Assembly: GCF_051622035.1 (NCBI RefSeq)
Contig: NC_135366.1
Location: forward strand, 6,107,001-6,171,000
Direction of reading: 5' to 3'
Length of the DNA: 64,000 nucleotides
Source: Arctopsyche grandis
Lineage: Eukaryota > Arthropoda > Insecta > Trichoptera > Hydropsychidae
Below the pieces are notes generated by a model, which worked only from the letters and a program-made list of their open reading frames with translations, made no database searches and was not told the DNA's origin. Below, one piece after another: positions 31,475 through 41,917 of the stretch. Made by a program: the position numbers and the translations under genes. The number at the start of each line of letters is the position of its first letter. Position 1 is the stretch's first letter.

Positions 31475-32255
31475 CATTATTGTAAATTGATAATTGCGAT
31501 TCTATTTTTTATTTTTTATTATAGTATTGTTTTTATTATTTTATTATCTTTATTACATTTTTATTATATTGTTTTTATAATTATCTTACTTTATTGTTAT
31601 TTCTTAATTTTTAAATTTTTATTTTTCTTTCACCTACATACATATAATATATGTGAAAATTTTATAATGGTTTTTTTATAATAATTATGTTTTGTTAACA
31701 ATTTTGTAATTTTTTTTTATATGAAAAAAAAACTAGATTTTCCTAATAAAATAAATGTTTTCGATAAATGACCTCATACAACAACTTCCTCATAAATTGA
31801 ATCCGTGAACAATATACCTCTTTCACTTAAATATGCAATAGTTTTTTCAACCTGTTCCCATTCGGGTACTAGATGGGGAAGCATCCATGAAAAACCATCT
31901 TATTTCCACCATTTCCCCAATTATTAATTCCAACGTTGAAAAAATTCTTTACATCTTTTTTAAATGCTTTTTTACTTGTGTCATCGTAATTTTCTTATGT
32001 TTTTTTTTAGTTTGTTGTACGTCTGGTTTGCTTGAATACCTATGTATTTACTATTTTATCTCTTTGTTAATTGTTTTTTTGTGTCCTCTAAAATATTTTT
32101 CACTTCAAAATGCGCCCTCGGGCATTTTTTTCTAAGAGCCCCTAGAAAAAAAATGGGTTACCACCCTCCTTTTACTAGGCCTGGGACCGGCAGCAAAGGG
32201 GTTAACAAGGTTTCCCAAGCCCAGGTGGAGCTAAAAATAAATAAATAAATAAAAT
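31475..32255 (+). mobile_element. LINE 3' tail with (TAAA)n end
   Basis: T-rich non-coding DNA after the LINE frame, ending 'ggtggagctaaaaa' and then four to five TAAA units (32236-32255). Terminal tetranucleotide repeats are usual for CR1/L2/Jockey-type LINEs. Confidence 0.6.
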
Positions 32256-32259
32256 GATA

Positions 32260-32965
32260 TTTCAGAAGTGAAATTTCGGAGCTTTTATTTCACCAAAATC
32301 TTTAATTAAAGTTGAAAAATCAAAATTTCAAGATTATCATTTTCAATAGATCGAGTTCCAAAACTGGACAGTCTATTTTGTGACATTGTAGACCAGATAT
32401 AAGTTTTATTTTAATTGAAATTTCACAAACTACGTTCACCACTTGCTACAGTTTCAGGCAGTGTCGGGAAAAAATCGAATATAATTCTTATAAATTATGC
32501 AGTTATATAAAATTTAATACAATGAGTGGATTAATATTTTACCTTGAACTTTATTTGAAAGGAAGGTTTTTAAATTAATAGGTTCTTCGTAAGTTCATTA
32601 CTAATAATATCAGATTTTAAATTCGCGGTGAGCATAATTTGAAGATCGGCTCTTTCCAGTATATTACAAAATACACAAAACCCCACGTCTCTGAATATTT
32701 TATTTCATTACTAATGTTGTATCTAAGAATTAAAAATCAATTTAACTGAAAAAGAATATCGTACCAAACAATTAATGAAACAAGAAAGCTGAAATCTTTT
32801 AATTGTTCACCAAATATGATTGCTTCGTGAGCTACACCTGGATCCTTTCTTTCAGGTTCAGATAAAGAAATTAAAGCATCATGAACGTTAAAAATTTGAT
32901 TACGAACTGTTTTGACACTTGCTATTTTCGTTTCCCGTCGTGTCAGATAATAAGGAATATAATTG
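32260..32965 (-). pseudogene. hAT (ZMYM1-like) transposase relic
   Basis: On the minus strand from 32965, broken frames encode SVKTVRNQIFNVHDALISLS, LKDFSFLVSLIVWYDIL and, nearer 32480-32290, LPETVASGERS followed by KTYIWSTMSQNRLSS and SIEND. The last block is the hAT C-terminal dimerisation region in its usual form (V-x-x-x-ER-x-F ... K-x-x-x-R-x-x-x-x-x-x-R-L). Many stops are present. Confidence 0.65.
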
Positions 32966-33135
32966 CATGTGAATCAGTTAAAATCTTCCAGCGATATGTT
33001 GAAGCTGAACATACTGTAAATATATTTATAGTTTAGAAAGTAGAAGCGCCTTTGGCCCTCTAATTTCACATTTTATAGGGCCTTCGGCGCTCTAATTTTA
33101 AATTTTAAAGCGCCTTCGGTGCATCGAGTAGCACC

Positions 33136-33460
33136 CTAACTTACTCTGCGATCTCGGGCGCCGCCCGACCCAGCCCCCCCCCTAAAATCGGTCTTCCCAG
33201 TCGTTGTCCTGACCCGATTACTCCACCTGATTGGGGATCTTCCTCTTCCTCTACTTCCCTCAACGCCTCCTAGAATGATCAGTTTTTCCAGACTATCCCG
33301 GTCCCGTCTCGCGATGTGCCTAAAGAACTTAAGTATCCGTGAAGACAGACTGTCGCCAACCCTCAGCTCTTTCAAAATGGAAGAATTGGTTATTTTTGCT
33401 TTCCAGGGGATTCTGAGCATCCGACGCCAGCACCACACCTCGAAAGTATTTTATACAGTG
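33136..33460 (-). pseudogene. LINE C-terminal fragment
   Basis: The 100-residue frame MWCWRRMLRIPWKAKITNSS... continues with RILKFFRHIARRDRDSLEKL and GRGRSPIRWS. This is the characteristic extreme C terminus of an endonuclease-RT LINE family abundant in insects. Everything upstream is missing. The fragment at 22966-23048 is from the same family. Confidence 0.65.
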
Positions 33461-33559
33461 TGGAGTCCATGGCTCCATCTAATATATTATATAATGTAAT
33501 GTTAGTTGGTAACATCATTAGATATAATACTTATACTTACAAATAAAAATTTAATATTA

Positions 33560-33618
33560 GATTCGCCATGTTTAAGCTGTTTATATTACAAATACTGAGG
33601 GAAGCCGGGTAAAACAAC
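33560..33618 (+). repeat. Helitron-like 3' end, related to the Harbinger inverted repeat
   Basis: 'gccatgtttaagc', 'gtttatattacaaatac' and 'gaagccgggta' match the arms of the Harbinger copies at 36540-36590 and 42460-42510, but here the run ends 'aaacaactagt', a Helitron-like CTAG terminus. The shared piece suggests that a Helitron end was incorporated into the Harbinger arm. Confidence 0.45.
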
Positions 33619-33657
33619 TAGTACTGTATAAAAATACGGCGAAGACCAAAGCTCGAA

Positions 33658-34648
33658 TTATGGTCCGTACGCACCAAACCAACGACGATTTTGGGCCAAC
33701 TTTTAAAACCAGTAGCGTACAAAATATCGAAATAAAAATTAAATATCAAAATTAAGCTAACGAGCGAGATTGAGCTAAAATTAGATCATCGTTGATGTTT
33801 TGAATTACAACAATGTTTTGAATTACGACGATACGCATTACAACCAGAGAAATATTATAATTACGAGCGAAAAAAACCTTGTTATTGTTTCTTATAAGTC
33901 GTCACGATACACTACTGTGTTTCGACGTCGAATGAAATATTTTACAAAAAAAATGTCGGTGATTTGTCAAAGGGTTTTTTTTCTTTCGTCGAAATAAAAT
34001 TAATAATCACACATTATCCGATAAATTTTACCTCTGAGATGGATTTAATTATTTGATTTATTTCGACGAGAGAAACAATTGAAGACATTATCCGATAAAA
34101 TTTACCTCTGAAATGATTTAATTAATTGATTTATTTCGACGAGAGAAACAATTGAAGACTAAAAAAATTTCGTTTGATAAACCGACAACGTGTCGGGTTG
34201 GGACCATCACTCGGTCACCCATACTAACACATGATATATTCTCAGTAACTGCGCATTACGGGGAAGTAAAAATAATAATTCTTTGATTTTTTTTTCGATC
34301 TTAGTGCGTATCTACGTAAGTCAAAACATCTTCGACAAACAAAAGTCGAGGATTACCTGTATGTGATTGTTGATGATCTAATTTTAGGTCATTCTCGAAA
34401 ATTTATTTAAATTGGACATGTTCTGTTTTAACTTTCAATATTTTATTTTAAATTTAATATATTGATTATAATTTTATTTTGATATTTGAATTTAATTTTA
34501 ATATAATAATAATATTTTTAATTTTGATATTTGATTTCAATTTTTAAATTTAATTTTTATTTTGATATTTTGTACGCTACTGGTTTTATCCTGCTGGTTA
34601 AAACGTTGGACCAAAATCGTCGTTGGTTTGGTACGTACGCAGCATTAT
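33658..34648. mobile_element. Unclassified inverted-repeat element (~0.99 kb)
   Basis: The ends are inverted: 'gtacgcaccaaaccaacgac' plus 'gattttgggccaac' at the left, and the complement at the right with 'ttttgtacgctactggtt' inside each end. The interior is AT-rich with no transposase; 'cgacgagagaaacaattgaa' is repeated near 34066 and 34137. A right-half copy lies at 16645-17035. Confidence 0.6.
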
Positions 34649-34922
34649 ACGCATTTTCGTAGATACGGTGAGGCCCCAGTCCTTTCAAATTTTAGTAAGC
34701 TTTGACATGGTGTTTTATGCCATGTCAATCCGCCTTTTTACATACCTCCTTTACGTTTTTATCTCTTACTAGTGTTGGGCCCGTTGATTTCAACGGGTGG
34801 TTTCGAAAAGGAATTGAAACTCGAATAAAAATAAAGTTAAAGATATTGAATCGACTGGTTTCGGAAAGAAATTGATGCACGAATTACGAAGTGATTACGA
34901 ATTACGAACTACGTTTTGTGCA

Positions 34923-35348
34923 TCGCCGACCTCCTGCCGCCTTTGCCCCCGATGCCTCCGTCGCTCCGGGGCCTTCGGCCCCAGCGCCGCCGACGCCTCC
35001 GGCGCCCCCAGCACCCCCGATGCCTTCGGCACCCCGGGGGCTTCGCCCCCAGCGCCGCCGACGCCTCCGGCGCCCCCAGCCCCCCCGATGCCCGATGCCT
35101 TCGGCACCCCGGGTGCTTCGCCCCCAGCGTCCCCGATGCCTTCGGCATCCCGTCGCCCCCAGCGTCCCCGATGCCTTCGGCACCCCGGGGCCTCGCCCCC
35201 AGCGTCCCCGATGCCTTCGGCATCCCGGGGGCTTCGCCCCCAGCGCCGCCGACGCCTCCGGCGCCCCCAGCGCCCCGATGCCTTCGGCACCCCGGGGGTT
35301 TCGCCCCCAGCGCCGCTGACGCCTTCGGCGCCGCCAGCGCCCCCGGCA
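34923..35348 (+). repeat. GC-rich hairpin array inside the palindromic element
   Basis: Irregular repeats of 'gatgccttcggcaccccg', 'ggggcttcgcccccag' and 'cgccgacgcctccggcgccc'. Each contains a small inverted repeat such as TGCCTTCGGCA. It is far more GC-rich than anything else in the window. Open frames on both strands are a by-product of the composition. Confidence 0.8.
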
Positions 35349-35717
35349 ATGAAAAAAATGAAAAAACTGAAAAAATGAAAAAAATGAAAAAACTGAAAAA
35401 ATGAAAAAAATGAAAAAACTGAAAAAATGAAAAAAATTAAAAAAAACTGAAAAAATGAAAAAAATGAAAAAACTGAAAAAATGAAAAAAATGAAAAAACT
35501 GAAAAAATTAAAAAAAATTAAAAAACTGAAAAAATGAAAATTATGAAAAAAATGAAAATTATGAAAAAAATTAAAAAAACTGAAAAAACCTGAAAAAAAC
35601 TGAAAAATATGAAAAAACTGAAAAATATGAAAAATATGAAAAATATGAAAAATATGAAAAATATGAAAAATATGAAAAATATGAAAAAAATGAAAAAAAA
35701 GAAAAAAAAAACGTAGT
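35349..35717 (+). repeat. A-rich tandem repeat (GAAAAAATGAAAAAACT)
   Basis: About 370 bp built from 'gaaaaaatgaaaaaactg' units, then a run of 'gaaaaatat' units. It is strand-asymmetric, with almost no T or C. Confidence 0.85.
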
Positions 35718-36099
35718 TGCACAAAACGTAGTTCGTAATTCGTAATCACTTCGTAATTCGTGCATCAATTTCTTTCCGAAACCAGTCGATTCAATATCTT
35801 TAACTTTATTTTTATTCGAGTTTCAATTCCTTTTCGAAACCACCCGTTGAAATCAACGGGTCCAACACTAGTACAAATATATTTAGCGACAGTCCGTTTT
35901 TATATATATTATTACTTCAAACACACACCGTCTGTCGTCTGATAACGTTGACCCGATATAAATTAACTCATGTACGACTTATCTGTAGTCAGATAGAGCA
36001 TTCGTCCTCACAAGTTGACCATATCGATCCACTATTACATATGATCTTCGTCTTCGCTCTGTTTATCTCGAGTCCTAGCATTTCGCTTTCGGTAATTGG

Positions 36100-36318
36100 A
36101 TTATTATGCAAATTACGATCACACAAAGGGCATTTTTTGTCATGAAAAATTGCTGCCAGATGTTATATTTTAGTGATTTTAGTGACTTTTGGGCGAGCGC
36201 TGTGTGGGTAATATTCACCAAACCTACACTTTCATATCGTAAACGAAGAAGTAGTTGGCAGCACTACACACTCACGCGTATAACCATTTTATATTGACGT
36301 TTGACTATCGTATTGTAT
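36100..36318 (+). promoter_or_regulatory. Distal part of gene 5 5' flank, displaced by Harbinger
   Basis: Aligns with 2930-3165 upstream of gene 1 ('tttttgtcatgaaaa', 'gacttttgggcgagcgct', 'ctttcatatcgtaaacga', 'gacgtttgactatcgtattg') and stops exactly at the Harbinger end. The remainder of the flank (42738-42867) is on the other side of the element. Confidence 0.7.
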
Positions 36319-36319
36319 T

Positions 36320-37136
36320 GGCAGCGTTAACACTAGCGGTAGATACCGCGTTATTTGACGGCGTGGAAACATACAGCGTGATCCAATTTTTCACCAATCG
36401 GCGAGCCGCACGACGCCCCTCCATAGCTCGGGCAGTACCCCTAGGATTGCCTTGGGGGGATGTCGTCGATATTTCAGAGAGCGTGTCGCGAACATATTTA
36501 CGACACTTGCTCGGCTCATTACTTTATTCAATTATCTTTCTATTTACCCGGCTTCGCTCGGTATTTGTAATATAAACCGCTTAAACATGGCCAATCTAAT
36601 GTGGCAGCTCCCCAGGTACAAGGTGTGATACCGCTTCTTCTGTCATAACAAAATGCAGTGCATACCATCACCTCATAACCACTTTATTGTTCAATTATCG
36701 TACTCTACTCATAACTGGTCATCTAAACACGCAACTTTTATTGTTCGCAGCACACCCACAACACAGCCTTCTACGAATCGAAACTCCAAGCGAGATGACA
36801 TGACTAAACTACAAATATCAAAATGTCAATATTGAAGTACCTACCTAGTTCGTTTTGTGACCCTCATTTATTAAAAAATGTTGCTAATTTATTGAAAAAT
36901 GTGATTTTCAGGAAAGAGTTGAAAAAAATAGAGCAATCTAAAAGGTTGGGCTGCGGAGCTGATGAGATATATATATATACCATCATCCTCGACATTTCAC
37001 GAACTGAGCTTTTTGGCCAACGTAGAAAAACCCGTGCTGACTATGGTAATCATCTTGATTATATTACTACTTTTAGAAAATAATTTATTTATTAGGTACT
37101 ATTCGACCACATCAACTTTAGTCTCGGCCCGATGAT
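36320..37136 (+). repeat. Left terminal inverted repeat of Harbinger A
   Basis: Starts GGCAGCGTTAACACTAGC and ends near GATGAT. It contains a MADF-like coding fragment (36912-37060) and a Helitron-like motif (36545-36575). Confidence 0.85.
36912..37060 (+). pseudogene. MADF-domain exon fragment in the Harbinger arm
   Basis: After a splice-acceptor-like 'gattttcag' the sequence encodes KELKKIEQSKRLGCGADEIY. With a dinucleotide slip in the following AT repeat, it continues IPSSSTFHELSFLANVE. This is the second half of a MADF DNA-binding domain (basic helix, G-x-DE-x-Y, then a hydrophobic L-x-F-L). Harbinger transposons carry a Myb/MADF-type partner protein. The same fragment is present in all four arms (also about 41996-42144, 52870-53020 and 55540-55620), so it was duplicated as part of the inverted repeat. 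Confidence 0.55.
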
Positions 37137-37414
37137 CAAGAAGTATATAAAGGTAAAAATAAAAACCAAAGTAATATAAAAACTTTATTTATATTACTTA
37201 TTATATAGTAAACATTTTACATAAACAAAAAAACAAATTATAATGAAATACAATAATAAAGGAGGTATTTTTTATTTTTTTTATTTTATTTTATTTTACG
37301 GTCAAGAAAAAATTGACCATTTTACATGTTGGAAATAGAGAAAGAAAAAGAAAAAAAAAATTAAAATGAAATATAAAAGAAAAATACACATACATTAATA
37401 TACTACAAAATAAA

Positions 37415-39301
37415 TTACATTATATTAAAAAAATATTTAAATAAAATAGATTTCATGTTATATTTACTAACAATGAATAAATCGACCATGGACAATTCGT
37501 TTCCAACTCTGTGCAGTCTCAACATAGCTGAGTTCAATGAGTAATTAGTGGTAAACCTGGGCATATCAAAAAGATGGTTACATCTAATTGATCTACCCGG
37601 CACATGGAAGCACACTAAACTCACCAAGTCAGAGCATTTAATAGTGTCATTAAGAAGACCACACAGAACTGAAATATCGTTAATTTTCCTTCTGTCATAT
37701 AATTTTAGCAAATTAAGTTTCCTATAAATAATAACGTTACTGACATAGTGATTATGACTTTTAAAAAATTTAAATTTGATGAATCTAATGAACTTTATTT
37801 GCACTGACTCTATTATGTTAATTTGTTTCATTAAATAAGGAGACCAAATGGTAGAATTGTACTCTAATTGGTTTCTAACCAGAGTGGTGTATAAAATTTT
37901 AATCGTATTTACATTTTTGAAGTGAGTACTATTTCTTATTAAGAAACCAAGTGTTTTGATGGCATTTTTTGTGATAAAATTTATATGAGAATTAAAAGTT
38001 AATTTGTCGTCAAAAATAACTCCTAGATCTTTAATTAGCGATGATGATGGTAATGATTCATTATTTATATGATAATTATAAATAATTTTGTTATTTGACC
38101 TACTGAACCTGACAACAGAACACTTCTTAATGTTAAAATATAATTTATTAAAAGAACACCAATCGTTTAATGAGTTTAAATTAGTTTGTAAAGTAGCACA
38201 ATCGTTAGTGTCTTTTATACATTTAAATATTTTTAAATCGTCTGCAAATAAGAGCACTTTAACATCATTAAATAAATTTATAATATCATTTATAAAAATA
38301 TTGAATAGGACTGGTCCCATGTGAGATCCTTGGGGAACGCCACTAGTTGGATTAAAGGAGTAAGATTTAGAATGGCCGATTTTAACTAATAATGATCTAT
38401 TGGACAAATAGCTCCGAAACCAGTTTAGTAATACACCGCTGATTCCGATACTGTTTAGTTTATATAATAAAATCTCAATATCAACTTTGTCAAATGCTTT
38501 ACTGAAATCAGTGTAAATTGAGTCAACTTGCAATTTAACAGATAAGGCACTAGAAATAAAATTTTCATATAATAATAAATTGGATAAGGTAGATCTACCA
38601 GAAGTAAAACCATGTTGTTGTGGAATAATAATGTTATTAATGAAAGGAATAAATTCGTCTAATACTAAACTTTCAAAAAGTTTTGGAATAGTTGATAGTT
38701 GACAGATGGCTCTATAGTTCATTACATTATGTTTATCCCCATTTTTATGGAGAGGTATTAAATAGCCAGACTTCCAAGAATTGGGAAATATACCAGTGGA
38801 AATAGATTGATTAAAGAGATTAAAAAGAGGATAAGTTAATACATTGGCACAATTCTTGATAAAAATTGGGGGTATGTTGTCAGGACCCGCAGATTTAGAT
38901 ATATCTAAGGCATTTATTTTGTTAATCAATTTTTGAATAGATATATTTATAGAATGTAAAGGTGAAATCAGGACATTATTATTTACAATGCTATAATTAG
39001 AATTATTGTTGTTGTTTTTGACATAGATCGATTTGAAAAAATCAGCAAAAAGATTGACTGAATCATTAGTATTGTCAACAAATTTACCGTTAAGTTGAAT
39101 GTTTTCTGGTATATATGTTTTATTGTTGTTTAATTCTTTAGTAAATGACCAAAAATATTTGGAATTTGAATCAATGAATGATTCTGTTTTTTTAATATAA
39201 AGTTTAAAACATTTGGATATATGTAGTTTACACAAAGCTCTTAGTTTTTTGAATTCAATATATATGTGTGTAGAGTTATAAATTTTGAATAATTTGTGCA
39301 C
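37415..39301 (-). CDS. LINE reverse transcriptase (628 aa, Jockey/CR1-like)
   Basis: The long open frame has the RT motifs in order: SAGPDNIPP (fingers), FIPLHKNGD-type LIPLHKNGDKHN, TDFSKAFDKVD (first catalytic Asp), TSGVPQGSHMGPVLFNIFIN, LLFADDLKIF (catalytic Asp pair), and LIKDLGVIFDDKLTFNSHI. A C-terminal region of about 200 residues follows. The endonuclease portion lies upstream in another frame (39276-39689); the frame break coincides with a T/A homopolymer at 39300-39313. The enzyme would copy its own RNA at the target site. Loss of the 5' end means this copy is not autonomous, but the RT frame itself is uninterrupted, so the insertion is fairly recent. Confidence 0.85.
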   Translation of the reverse strand: MHKLFKIYNSTHIYIEFKKLRALCKLHISKCFKLYIKKTESFIDSNSKYFWSFTKELNNNKTYIPENIQLNGKFVDNTNDSVNLFADFFKSIYVKNNNNNSNYSIVNNNVLISPLHSINISIQKLINKINALDISKSAGPDNIPPIFIKNCANVLTYPLFNLFNQSISTGIFPNSWKSGYLIPLHKNGDKHNVMNYRAICQLSTIPKLFESLVLDEFIPFINNIIIPQQHGFTSGRSTLSNLLLYENFISSALSVKLQVDSIYTDFSKAFDKVDIEILLYKLNSIGISGVLLNWFRSYLSNRSLLVKIGHSKSYSFNPTSGVPQGSHMGPVLFNIFINDIINLFNDVKVLLFADDLKIFKCIKDTNDCATLQTNLNSLNDWCSFNKLYFNIKKCSVVRFSRSNNKIIYNYHINNESLPSSSLIKDLGVIFDDKLTFNSHINFITKNAIKTLGFLIRNSTHFKNVNTIKILYTTLVRNQLEYNSTIWSPYLMKQINIIESVQIKFIRFIKFKFFKSHNHYVSNVIIYRKLNLLKLYDRRKINDISVLCGLLNDTIKCSDLVSLVCFHVPGRSIRCNHLFDMPRFTTNYSLNSAMLRLHRVGNELSMVDLFIVSKYNMKSILFKYFFNIM

Positions 39302-39689
39302 ACTTTTTTTTTTTATGTATTAGGTTTTTTAATTCAGGACTAAACCATTTTGGAAAAAAATGCAACTTATTTTTATATTGAGGAACATGGTTGTATATAC
39401 AAGAGATTAATAATTCATTCAGCATAATGACTTTTGATTCAAAGTTAATGTTATCGTTTAAGAACGACCAATTAGTGACATTTAATTGGTTCATGATTTC
39501 GTTATAATCGGCTCTGTGAAAATCAAAAATATTTTGCTGAATTAAAGGTAGATTAGTAGATTTATTTAAAGTAATAATAATATCTAGGGGTGGATGATGG
39601 CCATCCACTGGAGATAGAACATCATGAGATTTCATAACGTTAGTGTTTTTGAAATTGGAAAAAACTAAATCTAAGACACGATCATTCAA
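39276..39689 (-). pseudogene. LINE endonuclease C-terminal part (137 aa)
   Basis: NDRVLDLVFSN and SPVDGHHPPLDIII are the closing motifs of an APE-type LINE endonuclease (normally S-D-H-x-P). It then runs into KWFSPELKNLI, the usual linker before RT. It is out of frame with the RT ORF after the homopolymer. The N-terminal catalytic half is missing because of 5' truncation. Confidence 0.7.
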
Positions 39690-39761
39690 GTTGGAAATAG
39701 TATTAAATTGTTTAAGACCTAAATTTAAAGATAAATTTATAATGTAAAAAATAAATGATGA

Positions 39762-40295
39762 CTAGATGATTATGTTTATGTATGATGTTGTTTGATGTTT
39801 TATAAAAATTTTTGAAGCCAACCCTTCTGTTATTCGTATACCCGTTGGATTGTATTTAATATTTTTAGGAATGTGGATAATTGGCGGACGTTTGGTAATG
39901 TGTGTTGATGGTTCCAACCCTTCTATTACTTGTATTTTGGGTGAATTGAAGCTAGTATTCTCGGGTATGTGGATAACATGTGGCGATGAGTTTGATAAAG
40001 ATGTGAGAGATAATGAATTATTAATTTCAGTATAATACAAATTTTTCGTTTGAGCTTCATATATTATATTGTTTATGGCATGTGCTTTATCTAATTTTAG
40101 TTTCGGATTTAAGCCTTTTAAACTCTCAATCCAGGATGCACACATTAGATCGAAAGAAGTTTGGGGAGATTCAACAATGGGCCGAGACAGTATAGTGCAT
40201 GCTTGTGCCAGCAGCTCATTTTTTTTGTTCGGCCTATTCTTTGTTATTTTCGGCATTGGACCTTCATCGTCATCATTAAGAGACGAATATATCAA
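39762..40295 (-). CDS. Harbinger partner protein, C-terminal part (177 aa), copy A
   Basis: Predicted 177-residue frame (MIYSSLNDDDEGP...), identical to the copy B frame at 53243-53776. The segment SWIESLKGLNPKLKLDKAHA followed by INNIIYEAQ resembles the C-terminal helix pair of MADF/BESS proteins that accompany Harbinger transposases. The matching MADF domain half sits in the arms. The start shown is the first methionine; the true N terminus was probably encoded by exons now lost or moved into the arms. It is divergent from the transposase relic, with about 85 bp between them. The LINE landed 20 bp beyond its stop. Confidence 0.5.
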   Translation of the reverse strand: MIYSSLNDDDEGPMPKITKNRPNKKNELLAQACTILSRPIVESPQTSFDLMCASWIESLKGLNPKLKLDKAHAINNIIYEAQTKNLYYTEINNSLSLTSLSNSSPHVIHIPENTSFNSPKIQVIEGLEPSTHITKRPPIIHIPKNIKYNPTGIRITEGLASKIFIKHQTTSYINIII

Positions 40296-40380
40296 AGACT
40301 CTTTTTGTACTACTTCATTTTGGTGTTGTTGAGAATAATCTTCCTGAAAAAAAAAAAAAATTTAATTTAAAATTTTTCAG

Positions 40381-40878
40381 ATGCCAACAACAGATGCAGA
40401 ATGAATCGAAATCGCAAATGAATTTGGAAAACTTTACAATTTCCCCAGATGCATTGGAAGTCTAGATGGCAAACACATTGAAATTATTAAACCTCGAATT
40501 TCAGGTCCCTCATACTACAATTATAAAGGCTTTTATAGCATTGTCCTCATGGCTTTGGTTAATGCGAGAAAAGAGTTCATCATGATTGATGTAGGAACAA
40601 ACGGAAAAATCTAAGATGGTGGAGTTTTATTCTATACGAAATTTTGGGAACTCTATGAACAACGCAAATTAAATTTGCCAGAGCCATGTCCATTGCCCAA
40701 CACCACGACGAATTTTCCATATGTATTAGTAGCTGATGATATTGCATTAGAAGAAGACAAAGACACAATAACTAGCCTTTCCACTTCTTTTAATCGAAAT
40801 GCTAAGTCAGATGCAAAAACAGTCAGAGACGAGTTTCGACAGTATTTCTTCGATGAGAAAAGAAGAACAGCCTTGTAA
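40381..40878 (+). pseudogene. HARBI1-like transposase relic, copy A
   Basis: Aligns with the copy B frame (53859-54356) but carries two nonsense codons: TGA in place of Trp near 40402 and TAA in place of Ser near 40614. The catalytic blocks are recognisable: IGSLDGKH (first Asp) and DGGVLFYTKF after the second Asp. The segment that should carry the third acidic residue (ENAFG-type) is deleted in both copies. Confidence 0.75.
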
Positions 40879-41917
40879 CCTTGTAGACACCGTGGTAGGT
40901 CAACCTATATAATTATCATTATTATTTACTTGTTTTTTTACTATACATATTTCTTTCTTGCTTTTTATTTTATTACTATCTTTGTTATTCTTTTTTATGT
41001 ATATTTGTATTATATTGATTTTTTTAAATAAAATAATTTCATTTGTGATCCGTAATTATTATTTACCGTAATAATTTTTCATATTGCTATGCTACATTAT
41101 ATTTATATACATATATTCAAAGACATGGTTATATCTAGTCACCGGACCCAGAAGGTGCCGCGTATTGTTCAAAGTTTGCCGAACCTTTTTTACAAAGGAT
41201 TTACAACAATGGATAGCACTGTGACTATCCTACCTCTAGTTATATCGCACTATCATCGAAAATCACCATAAGCTAGGGTTGCCAAGTGTCATGGACAAAA
41301 AAAGAGAACATTTAACAAAAAAATGTTTATTTTACAATTTTATTTATAATTGTGCGGGAAAAGATTATATCTATAAGGCCGGTCATACAGTGAGTATGTA
41401 CCGTTTACCATGCATCCTCTTTTTTTGATATTTCGACTTAAGATCTTTCGATTTTCGATCTTTGCGTTTTCGGTAATATCAGATTCCGGCTCGTCACGTA
41501 GACCCCCATAAGGCTAAGGTATCACAATAATTTTTAAAACAAATTTACACAAAAGTCCAATTATCTCAAAGGAAATATTATATGACTTATTCCACTTTCA
41601 TAATAACCGGAATATACATATGTAGTTAGGAACTTAAAAAGTGCGCTTAAAAATTAATTGTTGAATTTAATCATCTTCATTCTCACTCAATTTCATCACC
41701 TCTGTTGCTATATTTATTTATACACTGCTAATTTGATTCAAAAGTTTCTTATTTTCTTTATAAAATTCTAAACTATCCCATGTACGCGTTCGATGAATGC
41801 CACGTTTTTTCTATATGTATCTAAAAAAACCACGTCCCACATTCACCGCTGTCTGATTTCGCCCTCATGCCATCTTCATGGTGTTTAATATTGTTTTCAG
41901 TCCATTGTCGAATTACT

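Larger units (their letters stand above)
34769..35871. mobile_element. Palindromic element bounded by two Helitron-like 3' ends
   Basis: The 154-bp arms (34769-34922 and 35718-35871) are inverted copies. Each outer end has the hairpin CCCGTTGAAATCAACGGG about seven bases from a terminal CTAG, the signature of a Helitron 3' end, but present at both termini and pointing outward. The interior is two low-complexity blocks: a GC-rich array and a poly(A)-rich array. No Rep/helicase frame is present. Confidence 0.65.
37269..39741 (-). mobile_element. 5'-truncated LINE nested in Harbinger A
   Basis: Comparison with copy B, which reads 'ggaggtatgtaaaaaaat' without interruption, fixes the insertion at 37268/39742. 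The LINE lies on the minus strand and ends in an (AAATA)-type tail at its 3' end (37269-37300). It is 5'-truncated within the endonuclease domain. Confidence 0.85.

Noticed and set aside
34872-35749. Long overlapping ORFs on both strands, Pro/Ala/Gly-rich and Phe-rich
   Set aside because: Produced by the GC-rich and A-rich simple repeats, which contain few stop codons. No start context or domain supports them.
36653-36835. 60-residue ORF present in all Harbinger arms (MQCIPSPHNHF...)
   Set aside because: It recurs only because the arms are near-identical. No domain is visible and the frame is not supported outside the arms.
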